From: Petrosia ficiformis | Taxonomy: Eukaryota; Porifera; Demospongiae; Haplosclerida; Petrosiidae | NCBI GenBank assembly: GCA_947044365.1 | Contig: OX345636.1 | Span: 58,779,537 to 58,843,536 of the forward strand | Direction of reading: 5' to 3' | DNA length: 64,000 bases | In this document: positions 9,365-24,300 of the stretch, piece by piece | Numbering within the stretch: the first letter of the stretch is position 1 | Layout of the letters: the number at the start of each line of letters is the position of its first letter | Notes under the pieces: model-generated | Told to the model about the DNA's origin: nothing | The model's input: only the letters and a program-made list of their open reading frames with translations | The model's database searches: none | Translations under genes and position numbers: made by a program

Positions 9365-12300
9365 GTAAGGGATTACATATTGTTTGTTATACACATGTAA
9401 TATAATGGTTATAATATACAATTGAATACAATTGAATACAATCATTAAGGTTACGGTACATATATACCAAAATCTGACCGTATTTATTTAAATGTAATAT
9501 TAGAATAATATTTCAACTGACCAATGGCTGATGCTAGCACTATATACATGTAGTTATAAATCAAAAATAAGTTCATCTAATACATGATCTCCAGGTAAAT
9601 ATTTTCTATAAAGCTATAGCTACATGTAGGTTATCATGTGATGTTTTGTTTTTGCTAAACATTCAAGAGAAGCAGCAAATCATGATTATTCATGATTTGT
9701 ATCTCGTAACCTTAATGACAAAAGTTTCCAAACAAACTTTAACTATTAATTCAGTCAGTCAATCAGTTCACAAACTTAAAACTAATATTAAACTTTATGG
9801 TTTCATTTGTTACTTGAAAGTTTATAAAAATAATGTATACATGTTATTACAGGATTTCCGTAAATTAGTCTCCTCTCCAGACTCCATAGTGCAAAATAGT
9901 CTGGTAATTTTGGCCAACATTCCTGTCACATGTAGTGACATAGCCAATCAGATCCCTTAGTTTATTAATTGATTACATGACTTTTTTAATTCAAAAATGT
10001 CATATTAAAACCTGTAATAAACGAATCTGTAACAAAGGTTGTGAAGCATCCCAGATACCAGCCTTCTACTATCATCTGGAGAGTATGATTTAATTCAAGT
10101 AACAAACTTATAGATTGAAATATTTGTTATACAAGTACAAGTAGGTTGAGTTAATCATGTGACAGTCACCTGATTAGGACATCGTTGTGCCAACCATTGT
10201 GGAATGTTTTGTTCTACAGTGGGAATGGCATTTTGGGAATGTGACTATCTGTAAATAGTGTCATACTATAAGAGTGCTGTAACATTGTGGGGCGAGCCTG
10301 ATAGCAAATTGTTCAGATAATTTCTGAGTATGCTGCTAAATAGAATACATGTATGTGGTATTATGTACGACATATACACATGTACATGTACATATAGAAG
10401 GATTTCAGTACCAACTCCCTAGTGTGGGAGTCACTCGTGCTTACCCCAATTATTAGATAGTATTTATACTTGTAACCCCATCATGACAACAGTTACAAGT
10501 ATTACTAAACACATGTATTATAAACATGTATATTAGTGATCATATGATTATAAATTTATATGTATAGTAAACTAGTAGTTGATATAATCTCACAAGTTAA
10601 TAGATTGTCTTGTACTGATATAATCAGCTTTTTCCTTCTTTATGCAGTACTTGTACATGTAGTTTATAAAGTGTCAAATATAATGTCAATTAAAATGTAT
10701 TGTAGCCATTTATTCCAGGCCATCCATTTTTAATTTCGTAAAACATTATTAGTTACAATTGTGGTTATACAATCTACACCCACTTGATTTGAAAGTGTTA
10801 TGATGGACAATGTTTCTTTTGTATCTGGTTCTTGTATATGAGCTTATCAAAAACACTGATGTTCAATATATTGTATTATCAGTACCTGACATTATTAAGT
10901 TCACATACTATCACAGTGTACTTTGTGAGTGAAGTACACTGTACTTCAAATGTACTACACCATATTTCACATAAGTACTATGTTATCACATACAAATGTA
11001 ATGGGAATTAACACACAACTATGATTACACTACAATGTAGTACAACTATATATTATTATACTAATTAGGAATGCAGTTGACTATCACCTTATTAAAGTGT
11101 AGCTCCCATCATAGTATGTAAACTTAATTAAGTCAGGTACTACATCTACATGTATACATGTTGATATTATAATACCTCTAGTATACATGTATGTACATGT
11201 ACATGTGGTATGTATAATACATGTATGTACATGTACATAAAAATGATGTTCACGTGCATTGTACATGTAGTATGTTACATGTACATGTATTATATATTTA
11301 CATGTACATACTTGTACGTGTACTGTAATTAATACACATGTACATGTGTACATACTATAGTATGTACATGTACGTATACTGTACATGTACTTCTTCACTA
11401 TAATTATTACACCTACGTGTACATACATGTACAATAATACATATGTTAATACTATACATCATCTTCATACTATAGTACATATTAGATGTACATGTATATA
11501 TACTATGGTACTTCTACATGTACATGTACAACTACAGTAATGTTATAATACAGTATATAATCTGTACTCAAAATTAAATGTGGGAAAACATTGGCCACAC
11601 CCACCATTAATTAATTAAACACTAATGCAAAATCTACAGACTCAGAGAATTCTAAAACTTTCATAAATGCTTTTGAAACATTTCTAAGATGTTCATGCAT
11701 GTACTATTACTTGACTGTCTATTACTATCCCATGTCTGAGTTCACCTAACTACATGTTACATGCCTTTCTTTGGCAACAAAATTAAATACCACTTCCTCA
11801 TAACAACCGTACATAAGTATATATAGCTAGAGTAAAGGCAAAACACAAAGAAGCAATACTTACATGTATGCATGTATGGTTGTTATATGGAAGTGGAATT
11901 TAATTTAGTTCCCAAAGCAAGGCACCATCCCAATCTTGTTCCTGTGCTTTTTTGGTTTATATATAATTTTATTATTATATCAGTGTTTTTGAAAAGGCAC
12001 CATTGACCCAAAGAGCTTCTTAATTATTTAGCACTGTACAGTTCTCTCTTTGAGCCACATGGTGCAGTTAATTATGATTACATTGTCACTAACAGCTTTG
12101 TTAACTGGGTCAAGATGTTTCCAATGGCATACATGTAACACTCTAACCATTGTTGAGCCAATTTGGCACAAGCTTCAAACTTATCAAACCCTCTAATCCC
12201 CACATACTTTTAAAAAATGTTTTTATTATATAATCACAGTATAATAATTATTATTATTGTCAAGTATTGTCTCAATTATTTTCTTATCAGTTCTGCACTG

Positions 12301-15300
12301 TGAGTGCATTCATTAAAATAGTAAGGCCCTTAATTAATCCTTAGACAACTGTTGTTGAATATATGAGACATTTGGTACCATACTGGATTTATGATCATGA
12401 TATAGCATTCCAAGTGTCATGTTTGTCCTCAGTAGCAAGTCCTTATTAAATTAGAGAAAATCATGACAACTATTTGAGCTGAAAATGGACTGACAAGGAT
12501 TTTTAATGGATATCTCCATTTGTTCAGCATTCATAAGGGCAGCACCACATTGATACTTAGGTTTTCATGCATTTGAGAGGGTAGGTAGAATATTTGTATT
12601 TATACATGTATCTTCTTGAATGAACGTATGTACATGTACATGTATATACATGTACATGTAGATGGTGTCAGGCTGTTAGCACCATCAAGATAGGAGACAA
12701 AATGACGGATGTAATACATTAAATATCCTCTATCCATTTTAGTATATTATACATGTCAGTACAATGTCTCCATAAGTTACATGTACTGTATAACCTCTTA
12801 GAAGCAGTGCACATGGTAAATTTGAAAATATTTTCAGTCACTATTGATTTCATAGGCATAGCCAGACCTTTAAGATTGGGGTGGGCCAGGTAAAGCATAC
12901 ATTGTAGATCGGCACGCAAAGCATGCCAAAACATTTTAGCGTTAATAAATTCATGATAAGCGTGGTCTACCATTCGTGGCCAGGCAGACAAGTTGAGTTG
13001 GAGCTAGTTCAATTGACCCTAGCTGAATCTGCCATTGCATGCTGGTTCCATCATCTTTAATACACATGTACATCACTATATACTTGAGAGCATTCAAACT
13101 CTCTGATGATCTCCGAGTATACGTATACGAGTGATTTTCACCTACACATGTATGAATAATTAATGAGAAAAGTCCCAACTCAACACGAACGGACTTTAGT
13201 CGCCGTTTTTTTCAACTGCACATGCGTATACCATATCGATATAAACAAATGTTATATCATATCGTATCGTGGCTTATTACATGTATATCGTGATATGTCG
13301 ATATATCGATATATCGTGGGAGCACTATCACAAATATACATGTACATGCCCCAAATAATTTTTATTAATATAAAATTATATTATATCATAGACAATTGAT
13401 TAATAATAACTTACTACTTGACTTTAATGATATCTGTCAGCCATCTTGAAGATCGCGTAGACACTTGATAATAATAAATACGTGTACATGTACATGTATG
13501 TGCTTATGAAGGCATCTTCATCTATGTATATATTGGCAGTTATCATTGTAATATAATATTATAGCTACATGTATGTACATGTACATGTATCTATGAATAA
13601 TGTAATATTGTAATTCTTGTAGACTTATTGTGTCTGTTAGTCCTGATTTTATAATGCAGTCTGTTACTATTCTTAAAAGTAGGGCTAGGAATCTCCTGAG
13701 ATTCTGAAATCGATTATCAAATTGATTGATAATCAATTAAAATCAGTGGAAGTAATTAGGCCAATTAAGTACATTAATACAGGAAAATCCCCCATTTGAT
13801 GATAAGGGTTCCTACGTATCACCTACATATTGTACATTACTTGATATCACATGCTTGAAAAGTATATCTTCTGGAATAATTAGCATAATTTATATCACAG
13901 ACTTATAATCGATAATTTTCAATATCGATTGATTAATTGATTAATCATCCCAGTCCTACTTAAAAGTCTATTTATAGTAACATCATCCGTTTTGTATAAA
14001 TTATAAGTATTGTGTACATTTGTATTTTGTAATCTTACTGATCTGTCCATTCAACAATAAACTGTTAACACTACAATTTATTGGGTTCTGTCTTCATATA
14101 ACCATTGTGGGATTATGTCATCATTATAATTATCATAACATTATTCTATACAGTATCATTGTTAGTATTGGGTGTGGTTTTATATTTTATAGAATCAAAT
14201 GTGTTTCTATTTATAATAATGAATGGTTACATGAACAAACTGTCAGTTAATATCTCATTTGTAATGTATAATGTATGGATTGCCATCTTTTCAAGCCATC
14301 CTCTGAATTAATTCACATATTTTATAATCAATACATTTTCAGTGATCCTAATGGTGTGGATGTTCCATTGTATATTGTGTTATATTTGGTGTTTATTATG
14401 TCATTTTATTATGTTACAAAAAGCTTTGCGGCCGCATAAACTGATCTTCAGAAGTGCTATTTTAGGTAAAGTTTCATTGTTATCCAATCTTTATATGTCA
14501 AATCACAAAGAACTGGATAATCATTCTCTTAGGTTAATTGCTTTGGAGCGTAATGGATCACATACAATTGAAACTAGACGTAATGCTTACCTTCAATTGA
14601 ACTACAAACTGTTCAGTTCACTTTTCTACTTACATGTAGTTTTGTATTGTCATTATAGTGACAATTGCCACTACAAGCAGTGGAATTCCCACTCTCTGTA
14701 GCAACATCTGGACAAAATGGTTAGAACAAATGATGGGCAGATACTTCCACTGTGAAATATGGAGGTCATATGTTGTACACATGTACAGTATATTAGAACA
14801 GAGCAATATGTACCAAACTCCTCCTATACATTTTAGCTTCATTAGTCTTGTTATATGTAAGAGAACAAACATTCCAGTAATCAAATATTTGTGATGTAAA
14901 ATGTGTAAAGTAATGAATAACAGTAAGTACTGTTAATTATTGAAATATGTATCCGTTAGATCACCATCTTAAATTTAGACTCTTTTTGTAATCTCTACTA
15001 GTCAAAGTGTACACTACCACATTTCTTAGCTACATGTACATACAACAAAGATTTGTACTGATGGGATTTCATTATAATTATAAGTCAAACTTGTAAATTA
15101 TATTGTAAATTATTATATGAATTATTTAATCTGTTGTATTTTCTTATATATTCTTTAGAATCATCGGACTCCGCTATTTTTGTGTCGATCATCTGAAACT
15201 ACACAGTTACTATTGGACAAAGGGGCTCGAGTGGAACATAAGGATATTGTGAGTATATTATTATAGATGTTAAATATGGTTCAGTATGATAATTATGATG

Positions 15301-18300
15301 ATAGAACATATAAATTATGTGAGTGTATAATTATACATGTAGATGTTAAATTTAATATTATTACAATGATTTCATAGAAAGGTTTTGATTAAGCAATTCC
15401 TCAACACACATACCATATACTGTATAGCAGGAATTATTGTGATTGAAATGTATGTAATTTCCTCACTAGTTGCCAATAATTTCCTCTATACAGTATCAAG
15501 ATGGTTGAACAGGTATTCATTTTGGTGGATCATGCATTACTCAGAATTAGTTTAGTCTTATTAACTATTTCCACTATTATATTATCATCATATTAAAAAA
15601 GGAAAAGGATCAATGTTTGTATAATAACTGTCTTAAAACAAGAATGAGACTTTGTATATAGTATATAATATATAGCCCCTCTGCCTCCCTGTTTTCTCCC
15701 CTATTCATACATGTACTTTTTACTTGTATATGATTATCTTATCACTTTAAAAGCAAAGCAGTTTATTATATTAAAAATATCAAACATAACACCAATTGAA
15801 ATATACAAATATTATGGCCTGTAGGGCAATCCCTATGATTTCTTTCTGCGAGGTTTAATGCATATAAATTATTTTATAATTATGTTTGTGTAACATATAT
15901 AACTATGTGTTGTATACATAGTTGTGTCATTCTGGGTGTCTCGGTCAATTAAGAAAGACTAGCAGAAAGAAAGCAGCTTGTAGCTTACATAGAAACTGGT
16001 ACTAATAGCTATTCTACCTGAAATATATTCATAAAGTTCTATAAGATCTTTTAAAAAGTAAGAAGAGTAGATAATGAAAATAATAACTATAATAGGCTGT
16101 TGTGTTTCAAACATGAGAAAGTCAGCCATGATTACTGAATGCTGGATACCACAAAGCAATAATAATTGTAAGGATACTTTTATTTCCATAATTATACATG
16201 TATCTTGTTTCCCAGTCCATCTTACAGATAGGGTACTACATAATTATCTAAACAATTGACTATAAATGAATAATATTGCCTGGGCCATGACCCAGGTTAG
16301 CCCTGTGCTTGCTACACCTACATGTATGATAGATTTCTCATCAATCTTGTAGTGACTAACTTTATAAAATAAGGACACCTTGCTGTTATGTAAAGCAGTC
16401 ACGAATATACATGCCCCAAATAATTTTTATTAATATATAAAATTATATGATATAATGGACAATTGATTAATAATAACTTACTACTTGACAATTATCTACT
16501 TTAATGATATCTGTTCGCCATCTTGAAGATCGTATAGACACTTGATAATAATAAATACATGTATGTGCTTATGAAGGCATCTTCATCTACGTATATATTG
16601 GCAGTTATCATTGTAATAGAGTATTATAGCTATGTACATGTACATGTATGTATGAATAATGTAATATTGTAATTCTTGTAGACTTATTGTGTCTGTTAGT
16701 CCTGATGCATTCTGTTACTATTCTTAAAAGTAGGGCTGGAAATCAGTTGAGATTCTGAAATGGATTATCAAATTGATTGATAATCAATGGAAGTAATTAA
16801 GCCAATTAAGTAAATTAATACAGGAATCTCCTCCCATTTGATGATTAAAAAGGTTTCCCGTAACTTACATATTGTACATTACTTGATATCACATGCTTGA
16901 AAAGTATATCTTCTGGAATAATTAGCATAATTGATATCACAGACTTATAATTGATAATCAGAAGAATTTTCAATATCGATTGATTAATAGATTAATCATC
17001 CCAGTCCTACTTAAAAGTCTATTTATAGTAACATCATCCTGATAAGCACATTGATTTAAAAGATTGCACTCTGGCTCTGTAATGATATTCATAACTCTTA
17101 TTAATTTTAAAAACATATTTCAGCTACATGTAACTAAAATTAATGGTAGGGGAGCAAGACTGATATAGCGCCATGGTACCACCCTTTATGGGGGAAACAC
17201 TGAAAACAGGTCTTCAGAGAAGTGCTTGTTTCAGTTAAAGTTTTGTTTTTATCCAATTCTTATATGCCTAATCACAAAGAGCTGGATAATCAAACTCTTA
17301 GGTACACTGTACATTTCTCTGGAGTGTAATGGATCACATACAATTGAAACTACACATGCATGTACTTGTACATGTAATGGTTAACTACAAACTGTTCAGT
17401 CCACTTTCCTACTTACATGTAGTTTTGTATTGTCACTATAGTGACAATTGTCACTACAAACAGTGGAATTCTCACTCTCTGTAGCAACATCTCGTCTATG
17501 TATTGATGATGTTCATGTTTTGCAGGTCATCCTACATAGAGGGTGTATGCAACCATATCTAAACATTTGCTTAACCCTTAGAGGACTGATGTCACATATG
17601 TGACATTTCATCCCTATGTGGTTCGCCGTCTGTTCCTAGCTACACGAAGCTGTCCAAATGGTTGTAATTCGCGTCAGGCACAAATTGATGAACCTGGCTT
17701 AAAAATTTGATTGTTTTCTGGCCGCCCTTTGGCCTAAATAACAATCATGGGGGAAATTTTAAGGGGGGGTGTCCCCCTGTTAATGCGGGGGTTCGAAGTG
17801 GGTGCAGCCCTCTCGCTGTCAATGAATTTTGCATTTTTTGATCACGCCCACGTTGTCTGGTGGGTACCTGAGGCATTTTCCTTGCTGTGAAACCTGAAAT
17901 CGTGGGTGTAGCTGGTGCCAACATGCAGTGGGGTCATTTTGTTAGCCCCAGTTCCAGTCAAAAGAAGGAGAGCACTGCATTTGATTTGATCCTACAAAGT
18001 GCTTGGGGACTTTCGAGTCCCGGTAAGCAAGTTGGTGGAAGTAGTACTCCACGTCGAAAAAGGAGCCAAGTTTGGGGTAGAGAAAGTGAACGGTGCCCAC
18101 ATTATATGCAATAGAGTCACCAGTGTTGGAAATGGGAAGAATTTTGAATACATTAATACATGTACTTGTGCTATACATACTATAAAAGTTACATGTACAT
18201 GTTCATACTGTATTTACATGTATATTAGTACTTATACTTGTTATTATAATGCTTGTTGATATTATAATATGTACATGTAGTACATGTATACCATGTATAT

Positions 18301-21300
18301 TACATGTACATGTACATACATGTGGTACATTTACATACATACAGTGTGTACTGCAATACAGTATATATGCTATTGTACATTTTGTAGCTAGCACACATCT
18401 ACATACATGTACAATTATTCATGTTAATACTATAGATCATTTTCTTACTATACTACATATTACATGTACATAGGATAGTACATGTACATGCATGTACATG
18501 TACACAATATAGTTATGAGATATTATGTGAGCATAAACAATACTATAGCCACCAAACTACATGTACATGTTTTTTTAGGTATCAGCTGTGTTTGTATGTA
18601 CATGTACTACATGTATTAATTCAGCTATGATAATTTTTGATTATAATAAATTATCATTCAAGCCTTTCAAATGTTGATTACTAACACCTCGAGGATTCTG
18701 TGATATCATGATTGTTTTATAGTGACAATATTATATACTCACCTATACAGATTCATTATTGGTTTCATTTGATAGTATAGGTCACATGTGAAAGTATAAT
18801 TTCACTCCATTATTTTATTCATATACATATTCATATGCATGTACATGTACATAGTGGAATAAAAACAAGAAAATGAATTTTTAGTAATAGTTGGAACTGT
18901 ACAATATTCAAAATTAAATGAATTTGTATAAATACTAATACATGTAATTCTCCCCCTTTTATACAAGTCATATTCCCACCTGATTATCTAATGATCCAGG
19001 TAACATGTTCACTTTAAGTTGGTACATAGTCTGGTAATTATAGTGTATTTATTAACTGACATACAGTATAATTATATCAATAAAAAGTCACCATACAGTG
19101 CAGTAATTACTCAGTTTCTACAGTACATTAAAAGTGGTTTGACAGTAATTGGTGTACTTATGAATTACTGTAATTACTGTACTATACTGACAGTAGAAAT
19201 AAGGTAATTATTGTTACTGTATGATGACTTTTTACTGACATGTATGGTACGTTTATCATTACTGTAAAAGTCATTTTTAAAACTAATTTTTAAATAAAAC
19301 CTGTTCTTGTTATGCAAGCTATCAAAATACATGAAGTTTGATTATTGTAGTTGTGAGAGACATCAAGCTGATAATTATATACCAATGCTAATTAATTAAT
19401 TAATTAACCATTATATAGATGACATCAAATACACGTATATGTAATTATTACACTTACAGTCACTATCCTAGCTGTGTTCAGTTGCAAGCTCTTAAAAGTC
19501 AAATACATGTGAATAATTTTGCCCCATTTTTGGCTAAATGTTATAGACATGTACATTCTGTATTTATTATAATTATGGATAGTGACATTACCCTCATGAT
19601 AAGACACAAACTGACTGAATGTTATACGTACATTAAACATCTCTCCTGATACAATACATTGGCTATTCATAAATAAATCAAGTCTACCATTCTATTGTAA
19701 GCATTACTAGTATACAGTGTTCTCAACAGGATTTTAGCACTTGGTAGTGCCTGTAAAACTAAGATTTATTAGGTGTGACTAAGTTTCTTGAATCAGGCCA
19801 CAAGTTAGTAGGAAAATAATGAGTGATAGTAGTGTAGGCTTAATCCCAGAGCTGAAATGATGGACCAGCACCACCACTAAAAAGCCTAGTGAGAACATAC
19901 CCTGCTAGTATATTGTCTACATAAATTAGACATGCTATGAGACCTTTTAAAGTGGACAATTTTCAGTCTCAATTGACCTCTTGCTAATCGTTTTAGTTAA
20001 ACACCCTTTATAATATAAGAACAGCTTGCTATTCTGTAAAGTAGCCACTAAATGTCCCAAATAATATCTTTACTAGAGAATGCTTGCATGCATGCAGTCA
20101 TTGTGGGGCAAGCCTGAGAAGGAATAACCAAATGAGCAAAAGCAAGCAGAAGGGAAGAAGAGCAAAATGCAACAGTTCATGAGTTGGTTTTGGTTTTAGA
20201 GCAACAGGAACTCACAAAACATGTAGACCAGTTTATCAGTACTATCAATCCAATCTGTCCTCTTTAGTTTAGTCTATGCAGTTTGTCTAGCTCTGTCCCT
20301 CTCTCTTCTTTTCATCGATCTCTTTTCATCCATAGCTATCACACAATGACACACATGTAGCTTTGTTAATTAATTAATAAAACGTTTTAGTATTTCAACA
20401 ATAAGATATTTGCGAAATACATACGTACATGTACCAAAAATTTATTGAAAAGTCAACACGGTTTAATAGAACATACGGAATCATGTATAATACATACACA
20501 TGTACATACATGTACATACATATATACGTAAAGAAAATTCTCAACCAACTCCCTAGTGTAGGGCTCTCTCAGGCTCGTCTCAATTCAAACAACAATACAT
20601 AAATAATATTACATGTATATATTATGGGCAATAGATTGATACTAATATAATATAATTGATATAATACTTGAACATTCTCTACATTAATGATGTCTGTTAG
20701 CCATCTTGAAGATCTTGTTAATTGTATAGACACTTGATAACAAATGATATGTGGTTATGAAGACATGTATGTCTATTAGCAGTAGTGTTGTATTATTATG
20801 ACAATGATGAGCACTATTAGTTATAGTATGACTAGTTTATCACTAGTTATGATTTAATTATCTATAATAATATAGGCTTACTAAAAGGGTTTTAATTTTA
20901 GATAACTAACTAAAATTCCCAATTATTGGTGAATTTTGATTTTAGTTAATTATAGTTATTTCATCACACCTGTAATATACGTAGTTATAGTTTAGCTAAA
21001 AGTCATAATGTCTTTAATGGAAGGGGTTTTAGTTATAATTATGTTTAATTAAAACAACACTAATTGGTAGTTGTCATTTTGTAGCATAATATAGTATTAT
21101 AGCTATATACATGTATGTATGAATAATGTAATATTAATTTTAAAAGTTAACACAATGGTATTATAGTACAATATACAAGAAAGAAGTGTGACTTACATCA
21201 TAATATATGTGATGTAATTTTCAAAAACGGACACTTCCCAAAAATTTGGTATCAGGAAGAGCTACAATATTAATCTTCATATTAATTTTCAGTACAAAAT

Positions 21301-24300
21301 GGTAGACTTATGAGCTATTAACCTTAATTTGATCGAAATTGTTTTACAGGAAAGTGTCCCTTTCCAAACATTAGATCACATGTTGATGTTAGTTATATTT
21401 CATGTACATATATATACATGCTTTTTCTACATAAGCTATAACTATTCCTCTACATGTAATCACATATACACATAGTCACACACATGCTTTTATTGCTTTA
21501 ACAATTCCTAAGAAATTTTGTGATAATATTTAGATATGGGTTCACTTACGATTACAATTGTAATTGAGGTCAATTACAATTACAATTATGTAGTTGTAAT
21601 TGTACTGTAATTGAAACATTTGTATTGATGCTATTTTTAATCATAAGGATTTTACTTTCATTCATTCATTCTATACCAAATTATTAAAATGTAATGGTTA
21701 TTATACATGTAAACACTTTCATTTTAGAATTTATGCTACCGGCTTAGAGGTATTGCTGTAATTATATTGTAATTGCATGCGACTGTACATGTAATTGTAG
21801 TTGAATGTCACATAATTGTAATTGTAATTAACCAGTGGTAGCTACACTGACAATAATTGAAGCTGTAATTGTAATTGGCCTTTTGTAATTGAACCCAGAC
21901 CTGGTACACATACATGTAGATGTACATAACCACTATTAATTAATTTATATTCAAATGTCACCTGAAATAATTGGAACAGAGTGTTTGTATAAATGTAGCA
22001 TTGTTAAGTAAATTCTTAGCTTGATACACCTACTATTATTCCACTATATAAAAGAGAACAACTACATTTAACAGCATTAACTCTTTGTTACTCGGCTCAA
22101 GATGTATTCTCAATGGCACACACACTAACCATTGTTGAGCCAATTTGGCCCACGCTTCAAAACTTATCAAAAACTCTGAAGTACATGTGTATGTATTAAT
22201 TTACAGCCTATAAAGGAATTAGTCTCAATGTAAGTACTCTCTGTCTTTTACCATTTTGGTGACATAATCCTTTCCAAATATATTGGATAAACACTTCATG
22301 AGATTCATGAAGAAAAATGACCTTCTTAGTTTCCATGCATGACTTAAAACTTTTAATAGAAGTTTATATTTCATTCCACCATATAAACATTATGTGTAGG
22401 TAGTATTTTAATACAGACATGTTTATATACACATAAAAACCAGTTATAAATGTCTTGTTTTGGTGTATATGTGGGTAACATGTACAGTAGTCCTCAATAA
22501 TAAGTTCACATAGCATTGTTGTAGTACACAAGTAGTACTCTACACTCCATAAAACACTGAAAGAGCATATTATTATGCATACTACACTTAATAAAATAAT
22601 AAACAGCAGTGACATTTGAGCTCCACCTTCTACTACTAACTAACTAACCTTTCTTTACCTCTACATATATAACTCTCCCATTTTATATAACTAGAGTCTG
22701 TAACTTACATGTACTTTGGTGGAAAGAAGAGTTGTTAAGAAGGCTACACATGTATAGATGTTAAATGTATATATGATGCACTATCAGCAGGAAGATAGCA
22801 AGGCAGGTGCTTAAAAGTTTAGTAGTCTAAAGGGCAACACCCACACCTTTGCTTATACCTGTGTAACTTCACATTTTACACAACACAGACTTCTAACTTC
22901 CTTAATTAGACAGGGGAGCTTCTAACAAAGTCGTAGATACCAAATACATGTATATTATGTACATATTATAATTAAAATATTGCCGTAATTAACATGGTGG
23001 AACATACTTAGTGCATACGTACTACAATAACACTGTGTGAACTATTTATTGAGGGCTACTTTAATACAAGAATGTGTACACATGTACGTGTCTAGTATTA
23101 AGTAACTTAACAAATACATGTACAGTACATAGGTAACAAAGTATCTACATACATGTAAGTGATATATAGCAACTCATTAAGTATCACTTACAATGTACAT
23201 TGTGTAAATAAATAGTAACGTCATACGAGTAGTCTTGTCACTGGAATCTTCACATTTGATAGGTGAATCTTCCATCAATAAAGGTACACACTTAGATGTT
23301 TTGAATGGTGGTAGTAGAGGTTGTGGTGATGAAGATGATGACAGAGAGTCATATTCATCGCTATAAATTAAAACGAGTTCAGACGTCATTCCTCTCTTTC
23401 TTCCTTGTTTGTCTTGTGGCACTTTTATACTTGTAACCAAATTTTATGTACCTTTAATAACTTACTATTCAGCCATTTTGTACAGGAAGCCAACAAAATT
23501 TTGAATTCATGATACATGTATCTCATCCTGGATATCAAATTTGATTGACTTCCTGTACAAAATGGTGGAGTGGTTAGCAATTGTAGCTAATCATTTGATC
23601 AAAATTATTTTGTAATAGAGTACAACTTGTCCATTTTTGTAATTTCAGTAGTTTATTAACCAATGATCTAAAGTTATTAATACTAGGGCTGGGCGATAGT
23701 GATGGCAGTCTGACTATTAATTGTTATCGTCAGCACTATTATTGTGATAGTGATAGTCAAAATTCTCTATCACAATAGTAAACGTGTGGGATTGTGCATG
23801 CACATGTGCACACTAATCACCACACCCACATTGCAACTTGTGGGAGAAGTGTAAATAACTGATTCTACAAGTGACGTAGTTCTAGATTGTGAACCAGAAG
23901 TTCTTCCATTGGAAGGTTCTAAGCATGATGTTTAGCAGTATTTCTGTTTACCTGTAATAGAAGGACATTTGCAGAACCAGATAGTGAATATCAAAAGAAA
24001 GTCAAATATTCTGAAAATACTTCCAATACATGTATATATATGTACAGGTACATATTTACATACCAGGACACCCCCCTTTAAAATTAGCCCCGTAGTCGTT
24101 ATTTAGGCTAAACATGTAGGAGATGGCAACTGATTCTACAAGTGACGTAGCTCTAGATTGTGAACTAGAAGTTCTTCCATTGGAAGGTTCTAAGCATAAA
24201 TAAATTAAATTGTTCCATCGGGGTGTAAAATTAGGGCACAAATGGGTTAAACCTGATAAAGTCAAACCCTAATCATGGTGTAGAATTAGGGCAAAATGGC

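Noticed and set aside
9646..9960. 104-codon open frame as a gene or exon
   Set aside because: Its 3' part resembles a repeat end and it does not fit the ankyrin-kinase exon phases.
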